A stretch of DNA of 51,198 nucleotides from Clostridia bacterium (GTDB lineage Bacteria; Bacillota; Clostridia; Oscillospirales; CAG-272). Position numbers and translations under genes: made by a program. Under the pieces are notes generated by a model. It made no database searches. It was not told the origin of the DNA and was given only the letters and a program-made list of their open reading frames with translations. Numbering within the stretch: position 1 is the stretch's first letter; every line of letters begins with the position of its first letter. The stretch lies in the NCBI GenBank assembly GCA_017537175.1, contig JAFYLH010000025.1, forward strand, positions 1 to 51,198, given 5' to 3'. Shown here one piece after another: positions 15,897 to 24,086 of this stretch.

Positions 15897-17465
15897 ATGG
15901 ATAATCAGTTCAACAATAATTTTTCCACCGGTCCCGACAAGGAAACCGCTGAACCCATAAGATTCAACGGAATAGACACACCTGCAAATGAGCCTGAGGA
16001 AGTGACAGAATGCCTGTCAGAGTCCGCACCGCAACCCGCAGCAGCTCCCATTCCCGAGTCCGAGGTGCAGACCGATGCAGCTCCTAAGGTTGCATCGACC
16101 TATTCCTACACACCCGCTACCAATCCGGGCATCAACCGCGATAATCCCTATACCCGTACCGCACCAAGCGGTGTACGGACAACATATGTGCCCCCTAAAA
16201 GCAGCTATGCTCCGGCAAACATGCCTAAGAAAAAAAAGAAAAAGGAAAAAAGAGGCGTTCCGGTCATCATATTTGTATTGATGCTTGTGGCAACCGTGCT
16301 GATATCCGGCTGTTCAGGAACCCTGGGTGTGCTTGTAGGCTGTGCAATAGGCGGCGGTTCGGGAGATTCCGAAACAACCATTAATGAAAACAAAAACACC
16401 AACAACGGCAATAACGGGAACGGCGCCCTTGACAATCAGACCTCAGATAAGATAGAGATCGACCTGCCTGAGGGTACAGTAGCTGCGGCTGCACAAACAG
16501 CCGGAGATGCGGTCGTTGAGATAACCACCGAGACAGTCACAACAAACTGGTTCTACGGTCAGTATGTTCAGAGCGGTGCGGGAAGCGGTGTCATCATTGA
16601 TTCAGATGACGGATATATCATAACCTGCGCCCATGTTATCGACGGAGCCTCTGCCGTTAATGTTACCTTAAAGGACGGAACAGAGTATCCTGCCGAGATC
16701 GTCGGCAGCGACACCCGTACAGATATTGCTGTTATAAAGATAAACGCCAAGGGACTGGTAGCAGCCGAGCTTGGTAACTCTGATAATATTGTTGTGGGTC
16801 AGACCGCTATAGCGATCGGTAATCCTTTGGGTACTTTGGGAGGAACCGTAACCAGCGGAATCGTCTCCGCACTTAACCGTGAGATAACCATTGACGGACA
16901 GAAGTATTCCCTGCTCCAGATAGACACCTCCATCAACCCCGGCAACTCCGGCGGCGGACTCTTTGATATTGAGGGTAAGCTTATCGGTGTTGTAAATGCA
17001 AAATCGGGCGGAGACGGCTCGGGAACTACCATTGAGGGTCTTGGCTTTGCCATTCCCATCAATAAGGCTATGGAAATTGCCAACAGCCTTGTAGACAGCG
17101 GTTATGTAAGCGGCAGAGTAAGCCTTGGCATTTATGTATACGAGGTAACCGAGGCAAACAGAAACAGCTATTCCGCTGAGCTCTATCAGAGCGAATATAA
17201 GGATCTGATCGACCATATCACCGATTACGGTGTATACTTCCTCGAATATGCCAAGGGTCAGCAGGGTGATTTCAGCTTCGGTGACCGAATTATTGCAATC
17301 GACGGAGTCGCAGTATCCACAAGAAGCGACATCGCCTCTCTGCTTGAGGAATACAGCGTAGGAGACGAGGTAACCATAACGGTATCCAGACTTACAAGCG
17401 ATATGAAGCGCAGCCGTATAGTTTCCTTTGAAACTACACTTACCGAGCAGATACCGGAAGAATAA
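15897..17465 (+). CDS. HtrA/DegP-like membrane serine protease (S1C) with PDZ domain
   Basis: About 522 residues. A disordered Pro/Ala-rich cytoplasmic N-terminus (1-108) and a lysine cluster precede one membrane helix (about 120-152). A trypsin-like domain follows with the triad His246 (ITCAHVIDG), Asp276 (SDTRTDIAVIK) and Ser351 (SINPGNSGGGLFD), then a PDZ domain from about 430. Members degrade or refold damaged envelope proteins and often belong to stress regulons. ATG 15897 (AAAGGA upstream) is preferred over TTG 15894. It lies directly upstream of a two-component system, from which it is separated by a strong terminator and the 158-bp leader repeats. Confidence 0.92.
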   Translation: MDNQFNNNFSTGPDKETAEPIRFNGIDTPANEPEEVTECLSESAPQPAAAPIPESEVQTDAAPKVASTYSYTPATNPGINRDNPYTRTAPSGVRTTYVPPKSSYAPANMPKKKKKKEKRGVPVIIFVLMLVATVLISGCSGTLGVLVGCAIGGGSGDSETTINENKNTNNGNNGNGALDNQTSDKIEIDLPEGTVAAAAQTAGDAVVEITTETVTTNWFYGQYVQSGAGSGVIIDSDDGYIITCAHVIDGASAVNVTLKDGTEYPAEIVGSDTRTDIAVIKINAKGLVAAELGNSDNIVVGQTAIAIGNPLGTLGGTVTSGIVSALNREITIDGQKYSLLQIDTSINPGNSGGGLFDIEGKLIGVVNAKSGGDGSGTTIEGLGFAIPINKAMEIANSLVDSGYVSGRVSLGIYVYEVTEANRNSYSAELYQSEYKDLIDHITDYGVYFLEYAKGQQGDFSFGDRIIAIDGVAVSTRSDIASLLEEYSVGDEVTITVSRLTSDMKRSRIVSFETTLTEQIPEE

Positions 17466-17469
17466 CGAT

Positions 17470-17497
17470 TCGGGCATCCCTGATGCCCGATTGTTTT
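17470..17497 (+). terminator. Terminator of the HtrA-like gene
   Basis: TCGGGCATC (17470-17478), loop CCT, GATGCCCGA (17482-17490), then TTGTTTTT. Confidence 0.85.
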
Positions 17498-17499
17498 TA

Positions 17500-17657
17500 G
17501 GAGGCAATAAATGTACAGTATTTTAGTATGTGATGCCGAGTGGGTTTGCGCCACCGGGGGTGGAAAAAGCAAACCCGGGAGGACGGCAGACACCCAACGA
17601 GCACAAGCGACTTTACGGAGCGCCGTGGGAGTTACGGTGTCAACGAGCTGCTATATG
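17500..17657 (+). repeat. Tandem leader repeat, unit 1 (158 bp)
   Basis: The unit starts GGAGGCAATAAATGTACAGT, which is the ribosome binding site and first codons of the response regulator that follows. After 36 bp it switches to a GC-rich 122-bp segment absent from the real gene. That segment folds: GGGTTTGC (17542-17549) with GCAAACCC (17569-17576) enclosing CCACC/GGTGG. It then has interleaved stems ACGGC (17583-17587)/GCCGT (17622-17626) and GACACC (17589-17594)/GGTGTC (17636-17641), an H-type pseudoknot order. Together the two units fill the 329-bp gap between protease and regulator. Confidence 0.9.
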
Positions 17658-17684
17658 GGAGGCAATAAATGTACAATATTTTAG
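17511..17684 (+). CDS. Leader ORF 1 in the tandem repeat (57 aa)
   Basis: ATG 17511 has a perfect GGAGG site. The peptide begins MYSILVCDAEW, mimicking the first strand of the response regulator (MYNILVCDDE), then continues with ATGGGKSKPGRTADTQRAQ. It stops at TAG 17682-17684, 16 nt past the start of the next unit's ATG, so ribosomes would end on the following initiation site. It may be a coupled leader peptide or a by-product of the duplication. Confidence 0.4.
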   Translation: MYSILVCDAEWVCATGGGKSKPGRTADTQRAQATLRSAVGVTVSTSCYMGGNKCTIF

Positions 17685-17815
17685 TATGTGATGCCGAGTG
17701 GGTTTGCACCACCGGGGGTGGAAAAAGCAAACCCGGGAGGACGGCAGACACCCAACGAGCACAAGCGACTTTACGGAGCGCCGTGGGAGTTACGGTGTCA
17801 ACGAGCTACTGTATG
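17658..17815 (+). repeat. Tandem leader repeat, unit 2 (158 bp)
   Basis: Identical in length to unit 1 with only four base differences that I can count (one in TACAGTA/TACAATA, one in TTGCG/TTGCA, two in the last 12 bp). The first 36 bp of a third copy follow at 17816-17851 and are the true start of the response-regulator gene (GGAGGCAATAAATGTACAAT). Confidence 0.9.
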
Positions 17816-17842
17816 GGAGGCAATAAATGTACAATATTTTAG
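17669..17842 (+). CDS. Leader ORF 2 in the tandem repeat (57 aa)
   Basis: Same structure as leader ORF 1, beginning MYNILVCDAEW with its own GGAGG. It stops at TAG 17840-17842, 16 nt inside the response-regulator gene whose ATG is 17827. The frame relation (158 = 3n+2) is the same at both junctions. Confidence 0.4.
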   Translation: MYNILVCDAEWVCTTGGGKSKPGRTADTQRAQATLRSAVGVTVSTSYCMGGNKCTIF

Positions 17843-18492
17843 TATGCGATGATGAGCTAATGATCCGCAAGCTCATCCGTAAATATGCCGAATTTGAAGG
17901 ACACAGCGTTGATGAGGCAGCCAACGGAATGGAGGCTGTCTTAAAATGCCGTCATAACAGCTATGACATTATTGTTATGGATATAATGATGCCCGAGCTT
18001 GACGGCTTTTCGGCCTGCAGAGAGATACGGCAGGACTCGGATGTCCCCATAATCATGCTTTCTGCCCGCGGTGAGGAATATGACCGTATAAACGGCTTTG
18101 AGCTGGGTGTAGATGACTATGTGGTAAAGCCATTTTCCCCCAAGGAGCTTATGCTCCGTATAGAGGCTATAATGAAGCGCAGCGCAAAAAAGCAGCCTGC
18201 TCACGAAATCCTGGAAATAGAGGGACTGTGTGCCGACCTTACCGCCCGCACGGTCACGGTGGACGGTGTAAGGGTGGATATGTCTCCAAAGGAGTACGAC
18301 CTGTTCTTCTATATGATCCGTAACCGCAATATTGCCCTTACCCGTGAAAAGCTTATCACCGAGGTATGGGGATATGATTTTTACGGTGATGACAGAACCC
18401 TTGACACACATATTAAACTGTTACGCAAATCCTTGGGTAAGTACAGTAAACTGATAGTTACCTTAAGAGGCGTGGGATACAGGTTTGACTAA
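17827..18492 (+). CDS. OmpR/PhoB-family response regulator
   Basis: 221 residues: a receiver domain (about 1-118) with acidic pair Asp8/Asp9, phospho-acceptor Asp52 (IIVMDIMMPELDG), Ser/Thr position in IIMLSARG and the lysine in YVVKPFSPKEL. A winged-helix DNA-binding domain follows (about 125-221, LTREKLITEVWGYDF and LRGVGYRF). It works with the histidine kinase 47 nt downstream. Its ribosome binding site and first nine codons are the third copy of the upstream tandem repeat. No promoter is obvious between the protease terminator and this gene, so transcription may start within the repeats or read through. The regulon is unknown. Confidence 0.95.
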   Translation: MYNILVCDDELMIRKLIRKYAEFEGHSVDEAANGMEAVLKCRHNSYDIIVMDIMMPELDGFSACREIRQDSDVPIIMLSARGEEYDRINGFELGVDDYVVKPFSPKELMLRIEAIMKRSAKKQPAHEILEIEGLCADLTARTVTVDGVRVDMSPKEYDLFFYMIRNRNIALTREKLITEVWGYDFYGDDRTLDTHIKLLRKSLGKYSKLIVTLRGVGYRFD

Positions 18493-18539
18493 ACAGAATA
18501 TTTAAGATCAACTCATTTTCAAATATTCTCGGGAGCGAT

Positions 18540-20039
18540 ATGAAAAAACGAAGATTAAGCATTGCATGGAGTATATATTTATATCTGCTGCTTTTTGCAG
18601 CCCTGATATTGTCGGTTTTGTGGCTTTGTCAGGTGGTTTTTCTGGATGATATATACAAATCCGTAAAAATGAGAGAAATTCACGGTTCGGCTCAGGATAT
18701 CGTCAATAATATCGATTCAAACGAGCTTGGAGATGCCATCGACCGTGCGGGAGTACGGGATATCTGCGTATCTGTTGCGGATATGGAACGCCGCATCTAT
18801 CTGTTCAAGCATCACAGCCTTGATTCCTGTGCAATACATTCTATAGATAACGAAAGTATATTTACCCTGTTCCACACAGCACAGGCCAACGGCGGCAGCT
18901 GTACTCAGCGGTTTATGTATGATTCGGCAAGACGCAAATATATAGGTATAGACGGCGATCTTTTTGATAACAGTCAGTTTTCTGCATACAAGGGAGAGCT
19001 GCCCGAATCTATAATATACACCGAAATAACAAAAAACAAGGATGGCGACACCCTGTTTATTATCCTTAACAGCGAGATAACCCCTGTAGGCGCTACGGTA
19101 AGCACCCTTAACAGGATCCTCAGCACAGTCACGGCAGTGACCGTTCTGCTTGCTCTGGTTCTGGCCCTTGTTATCTCCTACGGTATAAGCCGTCCCTTGG
19201 TGCGTCTTACCCGTGAAGCAAAAAAGCTGGGAAGCGAGAACGCTACGGCAAGCTTTGACGAAAACGGCTACCGCGAGGTAGCACAGCTTTCAGAGGCTCT
19301 TGAGCACGCAAGCAAGGAGCTTAAGCAGACCGCAGATCTGCGCCGTGAGCTTATCGCCAACATTTCCCACGACCTGCGTACACCTTTAACTATGATAGGC
19401 GGATATGCAGAGATGATGCGTGATCTGCCGGGAGAAAACAATGCCGAAAACACTCAGGTTATAATCGACGAGGCAGCCCGTTTAAGTACCCTTGTAAATG
19501 ACCTTCTTGACATTTCAAAGCTCCAGTCGGGAACAGAAAATATGGAGGTAAGCTGCTTTGATCTTACCCTGTCGGTCAAGGCTACCCTTGAGCGCTTTGA
19601 CAAGCTCTGTGAGCACGACGGCTGCAGTATTGAATTTATATACGACGGAGATGCCTATGTGGTATCCGACGAAAAGCGCATAACCCGTGTAATATACAAT
19701 CTGGTAAGCAATGCCTTGATCCATAACGGCAGCTCAAAGCAGCTGGAGGTGCGCCAGATCATAAATCCTGACAGCGTCCGTATTGAGGTCACAGACCACG
19801 GCAAGGGTATAGCTCCCGAAATGCTTCCCCTTATATGGGACCGTTACTACAAGGTAGACCCCGGTCATAAGCGCACTACCGGTGGAAGCGGCCTTGGGCT
19901 GTCTATAGTCAAGGCCATAATGGAGCAGGCCGGCGGAGGATACGGTGTTACAAGCACCGTGGGAGAAGGAAGTACCTTCTTTATTGAGCTGGAGAGGGTG
20001 GAGGTTGACAATTCTCAATTCTCAATTTTCAATTCTTAA
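18540..20039 (+). CDS. Sensor histidine kinase
   Basis: 499 residues. Two membrane helices (about 10-33 and 193-215) bracket an extracellular sensor of about 160 residues with no recognised fold. HAMP (about 216-265), the H-box with phospho-His277 (LIANISHDLRTPLT), and a HATPase domain with DHGKGIAPEM (G1) and GGSGLGLSIVKAIM (G2) follow. It is the partner of the upstream OmpR-type regulator. ATG 18540 follows GGGAGCGAT. The last residues (DNSQFSIFNS) are encoded by an AT-rich tandem heptamer repeat, so the C-terminal tail is probably repeat-derived and dispensable. Confidence 0.94.
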   Translation: MKKRRLSIAWSIYLYLLLFAALILSVLWLCQVVFLDDIYKSVKMREIHGSAQDIVNNIDSNELGDAIDRAGVRDICVSVADMERRIYLFKHHSLDSCAIHSIDNESIFTLFHTAQANGGSCTQRFMYDSARRKYIGIDGDLFDNSQFSAYKGELPESIIYTEITKNKDGDTLFIILNSEITPVGATVSTLNRILSTVTAVTVLLALVLALVISYGISRPLVRLTREAKKLGSENATASFDENGYREVAQLSEALEHASKELKQTADLRRELIANISHDLRTPLTMIGGYAEMMRDLPGENNAENTQVIIDEAARLSTLVNDLLDISKLQSGTENMEVSCFDLTLSVKATLERFDKLCEHDGCSIEFIYDGDAYVVSDEKRITRVIYNLVSNALIHNGSSKQLEVRQIINPDSVRIEVTDHGKGIAPEMLPLIWDRYYKVDPGHKRTTGGSGLGLSIVKAIMEQAGGGYGVTSTVGEGSTFFIELERVEVDNSQFSIFNS

Positions 20040-20048
20040 TTCTCAATT
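20009..20048 (+). repeat. Short tandem AATTCTC-type repeat
   Basis: About five imperfect copies of a seven-base unit (CAATTCT/CAATTTT/TAATTCT) span the end of the kinase gene and the gap before pgeF. Confidence 0.7.
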
Positions 20049-20066
20049 ATAAGGACGAGATAAAGC

Positions 20067-20825
20067 ATGAAACAAACAAATCACAAGGGAGTAATATATT
20101 TTAAATCAGAGAAGATCCGTGTGTCCCACGGATTTTCTACCCGTTTGGGAGGGGTGTCAAAAGAGCCTCATCTTGCCGAAATGAATTTAGGCAAAAATTT
20201 AGGTGACGATCCCGCCTCGGTAGAGGAAAACTACAGACGTATGGCATCAGCTATAGGGTTTGAAAACGGCAGTATCGTTTTTACAAATCAGATACATTCG
20301 AACATTGTTCTCACCGTAGGAAAAGCCGATATCGGCAAGGTCTATGACTGCGACGGATTTGTTACAAAGGAGAAGGGTGTTACATTAGCCGTGCGCTCCG
20401 CCGACTGTGTGCCTATACTCTTTTATGACGATAAAGCAAGGGTCATCGGTGCCGTGCACGCAGGCTGGAGAGGTACGGTCGACCGTATACAGCAGAACTG
20501 TGTAAGGGCAATGTGTGAGCTGGGAGCAACACCTGAGGGTATCACCGTTCTCATAGGCGCCTGTATCCACAAGTGCTGCTACAAGGTGGGAGAGGATTTT
20601 TGCAATACTCTGTATGAAAGGTTAGGCAGGGAGCTTACCGACAGATATGTATCTCCCGATATGTATGCCGATCTTGTAGGCTTGAACCGTGAGCTTTTGG
20701 AGGAAATGGGAGTAAGAGACATCACCGCTTCTCCCGACTGTACCTGCTGTAAGAGCGATCTCTATTTCTCTCACAGAGCAAGTAAGGGCAAACGGGGCGT
20801 TATGTCTGCATTTATTTCTTTGTAA
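20067..20825 (+). CDS. pgeF: Peptidoglycan editing factor / multicopper-oxidase-like laccase-domain protein
   Basis: 252 residues of the YfiH/YlmD/LACC1 family. Metal-site motifs are RSADCVPILFYD, GAVHAGWRGTVDRI (conserved HAGWRG) and GACIHKCCYKVG, with a further CTCCKSDLYFSHRA near the end. E. coli PgeF removes wrongly incorporated residues from peptidoglycan precursors; relatives have purine nucleoside phosphorylase or adenosine deaminase activity. Length is typical. It follows the two-component genes by 27 nt and could be co-transcribed, but this is only positional. The upstream ribosome binding site is AAGGACGAG. Confidence 0.9.
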   Translation: MKQTNHKGVIYFKSEKIRVSHGFSTRLGGVSKEPHLAEMNLGKNLGDDPASVEENYRRMASAIGFENGSIVFTNQIHSNIVLTVGKADIGKVYDCDGFVTKEKGVTLAVRSADCVPILFYDDKARVIGAVHAGWRGTVDRIQQNCVRAMCELGATPEGITVLIGACIHKCCYKVGEDFCNTLYERLGRELTDRYVSPDMYADLVGLNRELLEEMGVRDITASPDCTCCKSDLYFSHRASKGKRGVMSAFISL

Positions 20826-20891
20826 TTCACAAAATATACATAATAATATTATATAATATAAGTTACTTAATTTTTATAAGGAAGTACACAA

Positions 20892-21857
20892 ATGATCAAA
20901 GTTGAAAATCTGGTGAAGCATTACGGCGACAAATATGCCGTAAACAATATCTCCTTCACCGTGGGTGAAAAGCAGATCGTAGGTCTGCTGGGCCCTAACG
21001 GTGCAGGCAAGTCCACCACAATGAACATACTTACAGGCTTTTTGTCTGCCTCCTCCGGCAAGGTGGAAATAGACGGTCATGATATCCTTGATGACACCAT
21101 GGCTGCCAAAAGGTCCATCGGATATCTGCCCGAGATCCCTCCGGTATATCCCGATATGACTGTCAAGGAATACCTTAACTTTGTTTACGAGCTCAAGGGC
21201 TGTACCCTTAACCGCCGTAAGCATATAGAGGAGATAGTCAATGTTACAAAGATTGCCGATGTATACAACCGCGTTATAGGCAACCTCTCCCGAGGCTATA
21301 AACAGCGTGTGGGTATTGCACAGGCTCTTATAGGTAACCCAAAGGTAATAATCCTTGATGAGCCTACCATAGGTCTTGACCCCAAGCAGATAGTGGAGGT
21401 GCGCAACCTTATCCGTACCCTTGGTCACAACCATACCGTCATACTGTCCACCCATATACTCAGCGAGGTTCAGGCAGTGTGCGACCGTGTTGTTATCATA
21501 AACAAGGGCAGGATCATGGCGGACAAGCCTATTGATGAGATAAGTGATGCCGTTGTTACAAGATGCCGTCTTGAGGCGGCTATATGCGGTCCCGTAAAGG
21601 AAGTGCTTTATGCCATCCGTACCCTTAACGGTGTTACCCGCTGTGATTCCTTAAAGACAGACGGAGATACCACCACCTATATTATAGAAAGCGAGGCAGG
21701 ACTTGATATCCGTAAGCCTCTGTTCAATCTTCTTTCCTCCCGCGGCTGGCCTCTTGTGGGGCTCAACACCATGGGTATGAGCCTTGAAGATATATTTATC
21801 GCGCTGACGGTAGACCCCACCAAGGGTAAGTCTGCCAAAGCTAAGTTTGTTAAGTAA
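20892..21857 (+). CDS. ABC transporter ATP-binding protein (GldA-like)
   Basis: 321 residues. The nucleotide-binding domain (1-215) has Walker A GPNGAGKSTT, signature LSRGYKQRVG, Walker B VIILDEPTIGLDP and the H-loop STHILSEV. A C-terminal domain of about 100 residues follows, as in ABC-2/GldA exporters. It starts an operon with an ABC-2 permease, a GldG-like protein, a DUF4340 protein and a PpiC lipoprotein. In Bacteroidetes GldA-GldF-GldG supports gliding or secretion; in Firmicutes the function is unknown and the substrate cannot be read from sequence. ATG follows AAGGAAG. Confidence 0.94.
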   Translation: MIKVENLVKHYGDKYAVNNISFTVGEKQIVGLLGPNGAGKSTTMNILTGFLSASSGKVEIDGHDILDDTMAAKRSIGYLPEIPPVYPDMTVKEYLNFVYELKGCTLNRRKHIEEIVNVTKIADVYNRVIGNLSRGYKQRVGIAQALIGNPKVIILDEPTIGLDPKQIVEVRNLIRTLGHNHTVILSTHILSEVQAVCDRVVIINKGRIMADKPIDEISDAVVTRCRLEAAICGPVKEVLYAIRTLNGVTRCDSLKTDGDTTTYIIESEAGLDIRKPLFNLLSSRGWPLVGLNTMGMSLEDIFIALTVDPTKGKSAKAKFVK

Positions 21858-21869
21858 GGAGGCGGTAAG

Positions 21870-22589
21870 ATGACAGCTATATACAAAAGAGAGCTCCGTG
21901 CTTATTTTTCTACCGGTCTCGGTTATGTTTTCTGCGCCGTGTTCCTGGGACTGACAGGCTTTGCCTTTTCTATGTTCACCCTTCAGCCCGCAATAGGCGG
22001 CAGCGATATGAGTCTTCCCGTTTATTATTCCATCGTTATCATCGCCCTTGTTGTGCTTCTGCCCATACTGACGATGAAGAGCTTTGCCGAGGAAAGAAAA
22101 TCAAAGACAGAGCAGCTGCTTTTGACAGCACCTGTTTCTCTTACATCTATGGTTTGCGGCAAGTTCTTTGCGGCACTTACCGTATTTGCGGGATGTCTTG
22201 CGGCAACCTGCTCCTACTATACCGTTATAGCTCTTTACTGTGAAAAGCCAAACTTCGGTGTGCTCTACGGTTATATTATCGGTATATTCTGCTTAGGCTC
22301 TGCCTTTATCGCCATAGGCATCTTTGTCTCTGCCCTTACCCAAAACCAGCTCAGCGCTGCGGTGGGTACCATGGGTGTGCTTATAGTTATGATAGGTGTG
22401 GGATTCCTTAATTCCTATATAGATTCCATATTTGTTCGCACCGTACTGTCCTGGATCTCCCTCTATGACAGATTTGAAAGATTTTGCTACGGACAGTTTG
22501 ACTTTGTAGCACTGTTATATTACATTTCGGTATGCTTCGCCTTTATATTCCTTACCGTAAGGGTATACGAGAAGCGCCGTTGGGCTTAA
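21870..22589 (+). CDS. ABC-2 type permease (GldF-like)
   Basis: 239 residues with six membrane helices. The cytosolic segment LTMKSFAEERKSKTEQLLLTAPVS is the conserved coupling region of ABC-2/GldF permeases. It begins 12 nt after the ATPase gene with AAGGAGGCGG, and forms the membrane channel of the same transporter. The next gene starts 13 nt later. Confidence 0.93.
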   Translation: MTAIYKRELRAYFSTGLGYVFCAVFLGLTGFAFSMFTLQPAIGGSDMSLPVYYSIVIIALVVLLPILTMKSFAEERKSKTEQLLLTAPVSLTSMVCGKFFAALTVFAGCLAATCSYYTVIALYCEKPNFGVLYGYIIGIFCLGSAFIAIGIFVSALTQNQLSAAVGTMGVLIVMIGVGFLNSYIDSIFVRTVLSWISLYDRFERFCYGQFDFVALLYYISVCFAFIFLTVRVYEKRRWA

Positions 22590-22602
22590 GGAGGTGCCGT
22601 TT

Positions 22603-24057
22603 ATGAAAAACAAAAAGCTTAAATACGGCTCCTTTGCGGTAGGCATGACCGTTGCCGTCCTTGTTGTTCTTATCCTTGCCAACGGACTTTTATCGGCCGT
22701 GGCACAAAGAAAAAACCTCTACCTTGATATGACAACCGAGCAGATATACAGTATCTCTGACGAGGCTGATGCAATATTCTCTTCCCTTTCGCAGAAGCCT
22801 ATAGAGATCATATTCTTCACCGAACCGGATGTTATGCTTGGCAAAGAGGAACAGAAGATGGTATACGAATATGCCCTGAAGCTGCAGGACCGCTATGACT
22901 ATATCACCGTCAAGTATATCGACAGTATAGAAAACCCCGAGCTTGTCGAGCCCTATCTCAGTTCAGAAAAGCCTCGCGTCTTAACCACCGAGGTGGTTAT
23001 CACCAACGGCTCGGCGTTCCGTTGCTTTGCCTTGAGTAAATTCTTTACAAAGGACTCTCAGACCGAAACCTACTTTGCGTTTGATGCAGAGTTTAGATTT
23101 GCCTCTGCTTTGATGCAGTTAAGCTATGACAGTATGCTTGCCTGCTTTACCGTAAACCACGGTGAAGCCGCATCCTCTGACAGAATGAGAGATATGTTTG
23201 CCGATGCGGGCTTTGAGGTAAGAGACATCGACATTATGACCGAGGATATCCCCGAGGATACCAGAGTTCTTATAATCAACTCTCCCACCCGTGACTTTGC
23301 AGGTGCCGATGACGATGTAAACGAGATCAAAAAGATAGACACATACCTTGATAATATGGGTAACCTGATGGTGTTTACCGATCCCTCTGCTACTACAAAT
23401 CTTCCTAACCTTAACGAATTTCTTACCGAGTGGGGCATTGCCTTTACACCTGCTCAGATAGAGGACAAGGATAACTGTATCGGTGACAAGGCAGGACTGG
23501 CTGTAGTGGCACAGTACACCGCCGAGGGCGACGGTGCTTCCCTTAATAAGCTTCTGCGCGAGGAGGAAAATCCCCCCAAGACCGTGGTTGCAAACGCAAT
23601 GCCTGTAGAGATACTCTGGACACAGCATAACGGTATCTCGGTATCCCCGATACTTGAGACCTATGAGACTGCCACCGCATACTCTATTGCAGACAATAAA
23701 ACTGTTGTAACAGAGGGTGTAATGCCCCTTATGACCGTTTCTATGAAGAAGACCCCGGGAGAAGATAACGGCGAAACATATTATAACTATGTTCTCTGCG
23801 CAGGTACAAAGTCATTTACTGACGAAAAGTACCTCAGAGGCTCTACCTACGGTAACGGCGATATCATCTATGCGGCAATGCGTGCCTTTGGTAAGGAAAT
23901 GGTTCCTGTTGACCTTGACTTTAAGGTATTTGACGACCAGACACTTACCGTTGAGTTGACCGAGGCTAATGTGTGGACGGTAACACTCACCGCCCTTATG
24001 CCCTCCGTGGTTGCTGTAGTAGGTGCAGTAGTCCTTATCAGAAGAAAGTATCTGTAA
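22603..24057 (+). CDS. GldG-like ABC transporter auxiliary protein
   Basis: About 484 residues. A membrane helix near the N-terminus (about 13-36) is followed by a large extracellular domain of the ABC_transp_aux (GldG/IFT52-like) type, with DMTTEQIYSISDEA at its start, and a second helix at the C-terminus (about 455-478) just before the basic end RRKYL. This family forms the periplasmic or extracellular partner of GldA/GldF exporters. ATG 22603 is preferred over GTG 22594, which overlaps the AAGGAGGTG ribosome binding site. Confidence 0.85.
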   Translation: MKNKKLKYGSFAVGMTVAVLVVLILANGLLSAVAQRKNLYLDMTTEQIYSISDEADAIFSSLSQKPIEIIFFTEPDVMLGKEEQKMVYEYALKLQDRYDYITVKYIDSIENPELVEPYLSSEKPRVLTTEVVITNGSAFRCFALSKFFTKDSQTETYFAFDAEFRFASALMQLSYDSMLACFTVNHGEAASSDRMRDMFADAGFEVRDIDIMTEDIPEDTRVLIINSPTRDFAGADDDVNEIKKIDTYLDNMGNLMVFTDPSATTNLPNLNEFLTEWGIAFTPAQIEDKDNCIGDKAGLAVVAQYTAEGDGASLNKLLREEENPPKTVVANAMPVEILWTQHNGISVSPILETYETATAYSIADNKTVVTEGVMPLMTVSMKKTPGEDNGETYYNYVLCAGTKSFTDEKYLRGSTYGNGDIIYAAMRAFGKEMVPVDLDFKVFDDQTLTVELTEANVWTVTLTALMPSVVAVVGAVVLIRRKYL

Positions 24058-24086
24058 TAATTTGTAATATAAGGAGTTTATCCCGG

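Noticed and set aside
17542..17641. Group II intron, integron attC site or known ribozyme in the leader repeat
   Set aside because: I could not find a GUGYG intron start with domain V, a proper GTTRRRY core, or a known ribozyme consensus. The stems are real but do not match a family I can name.
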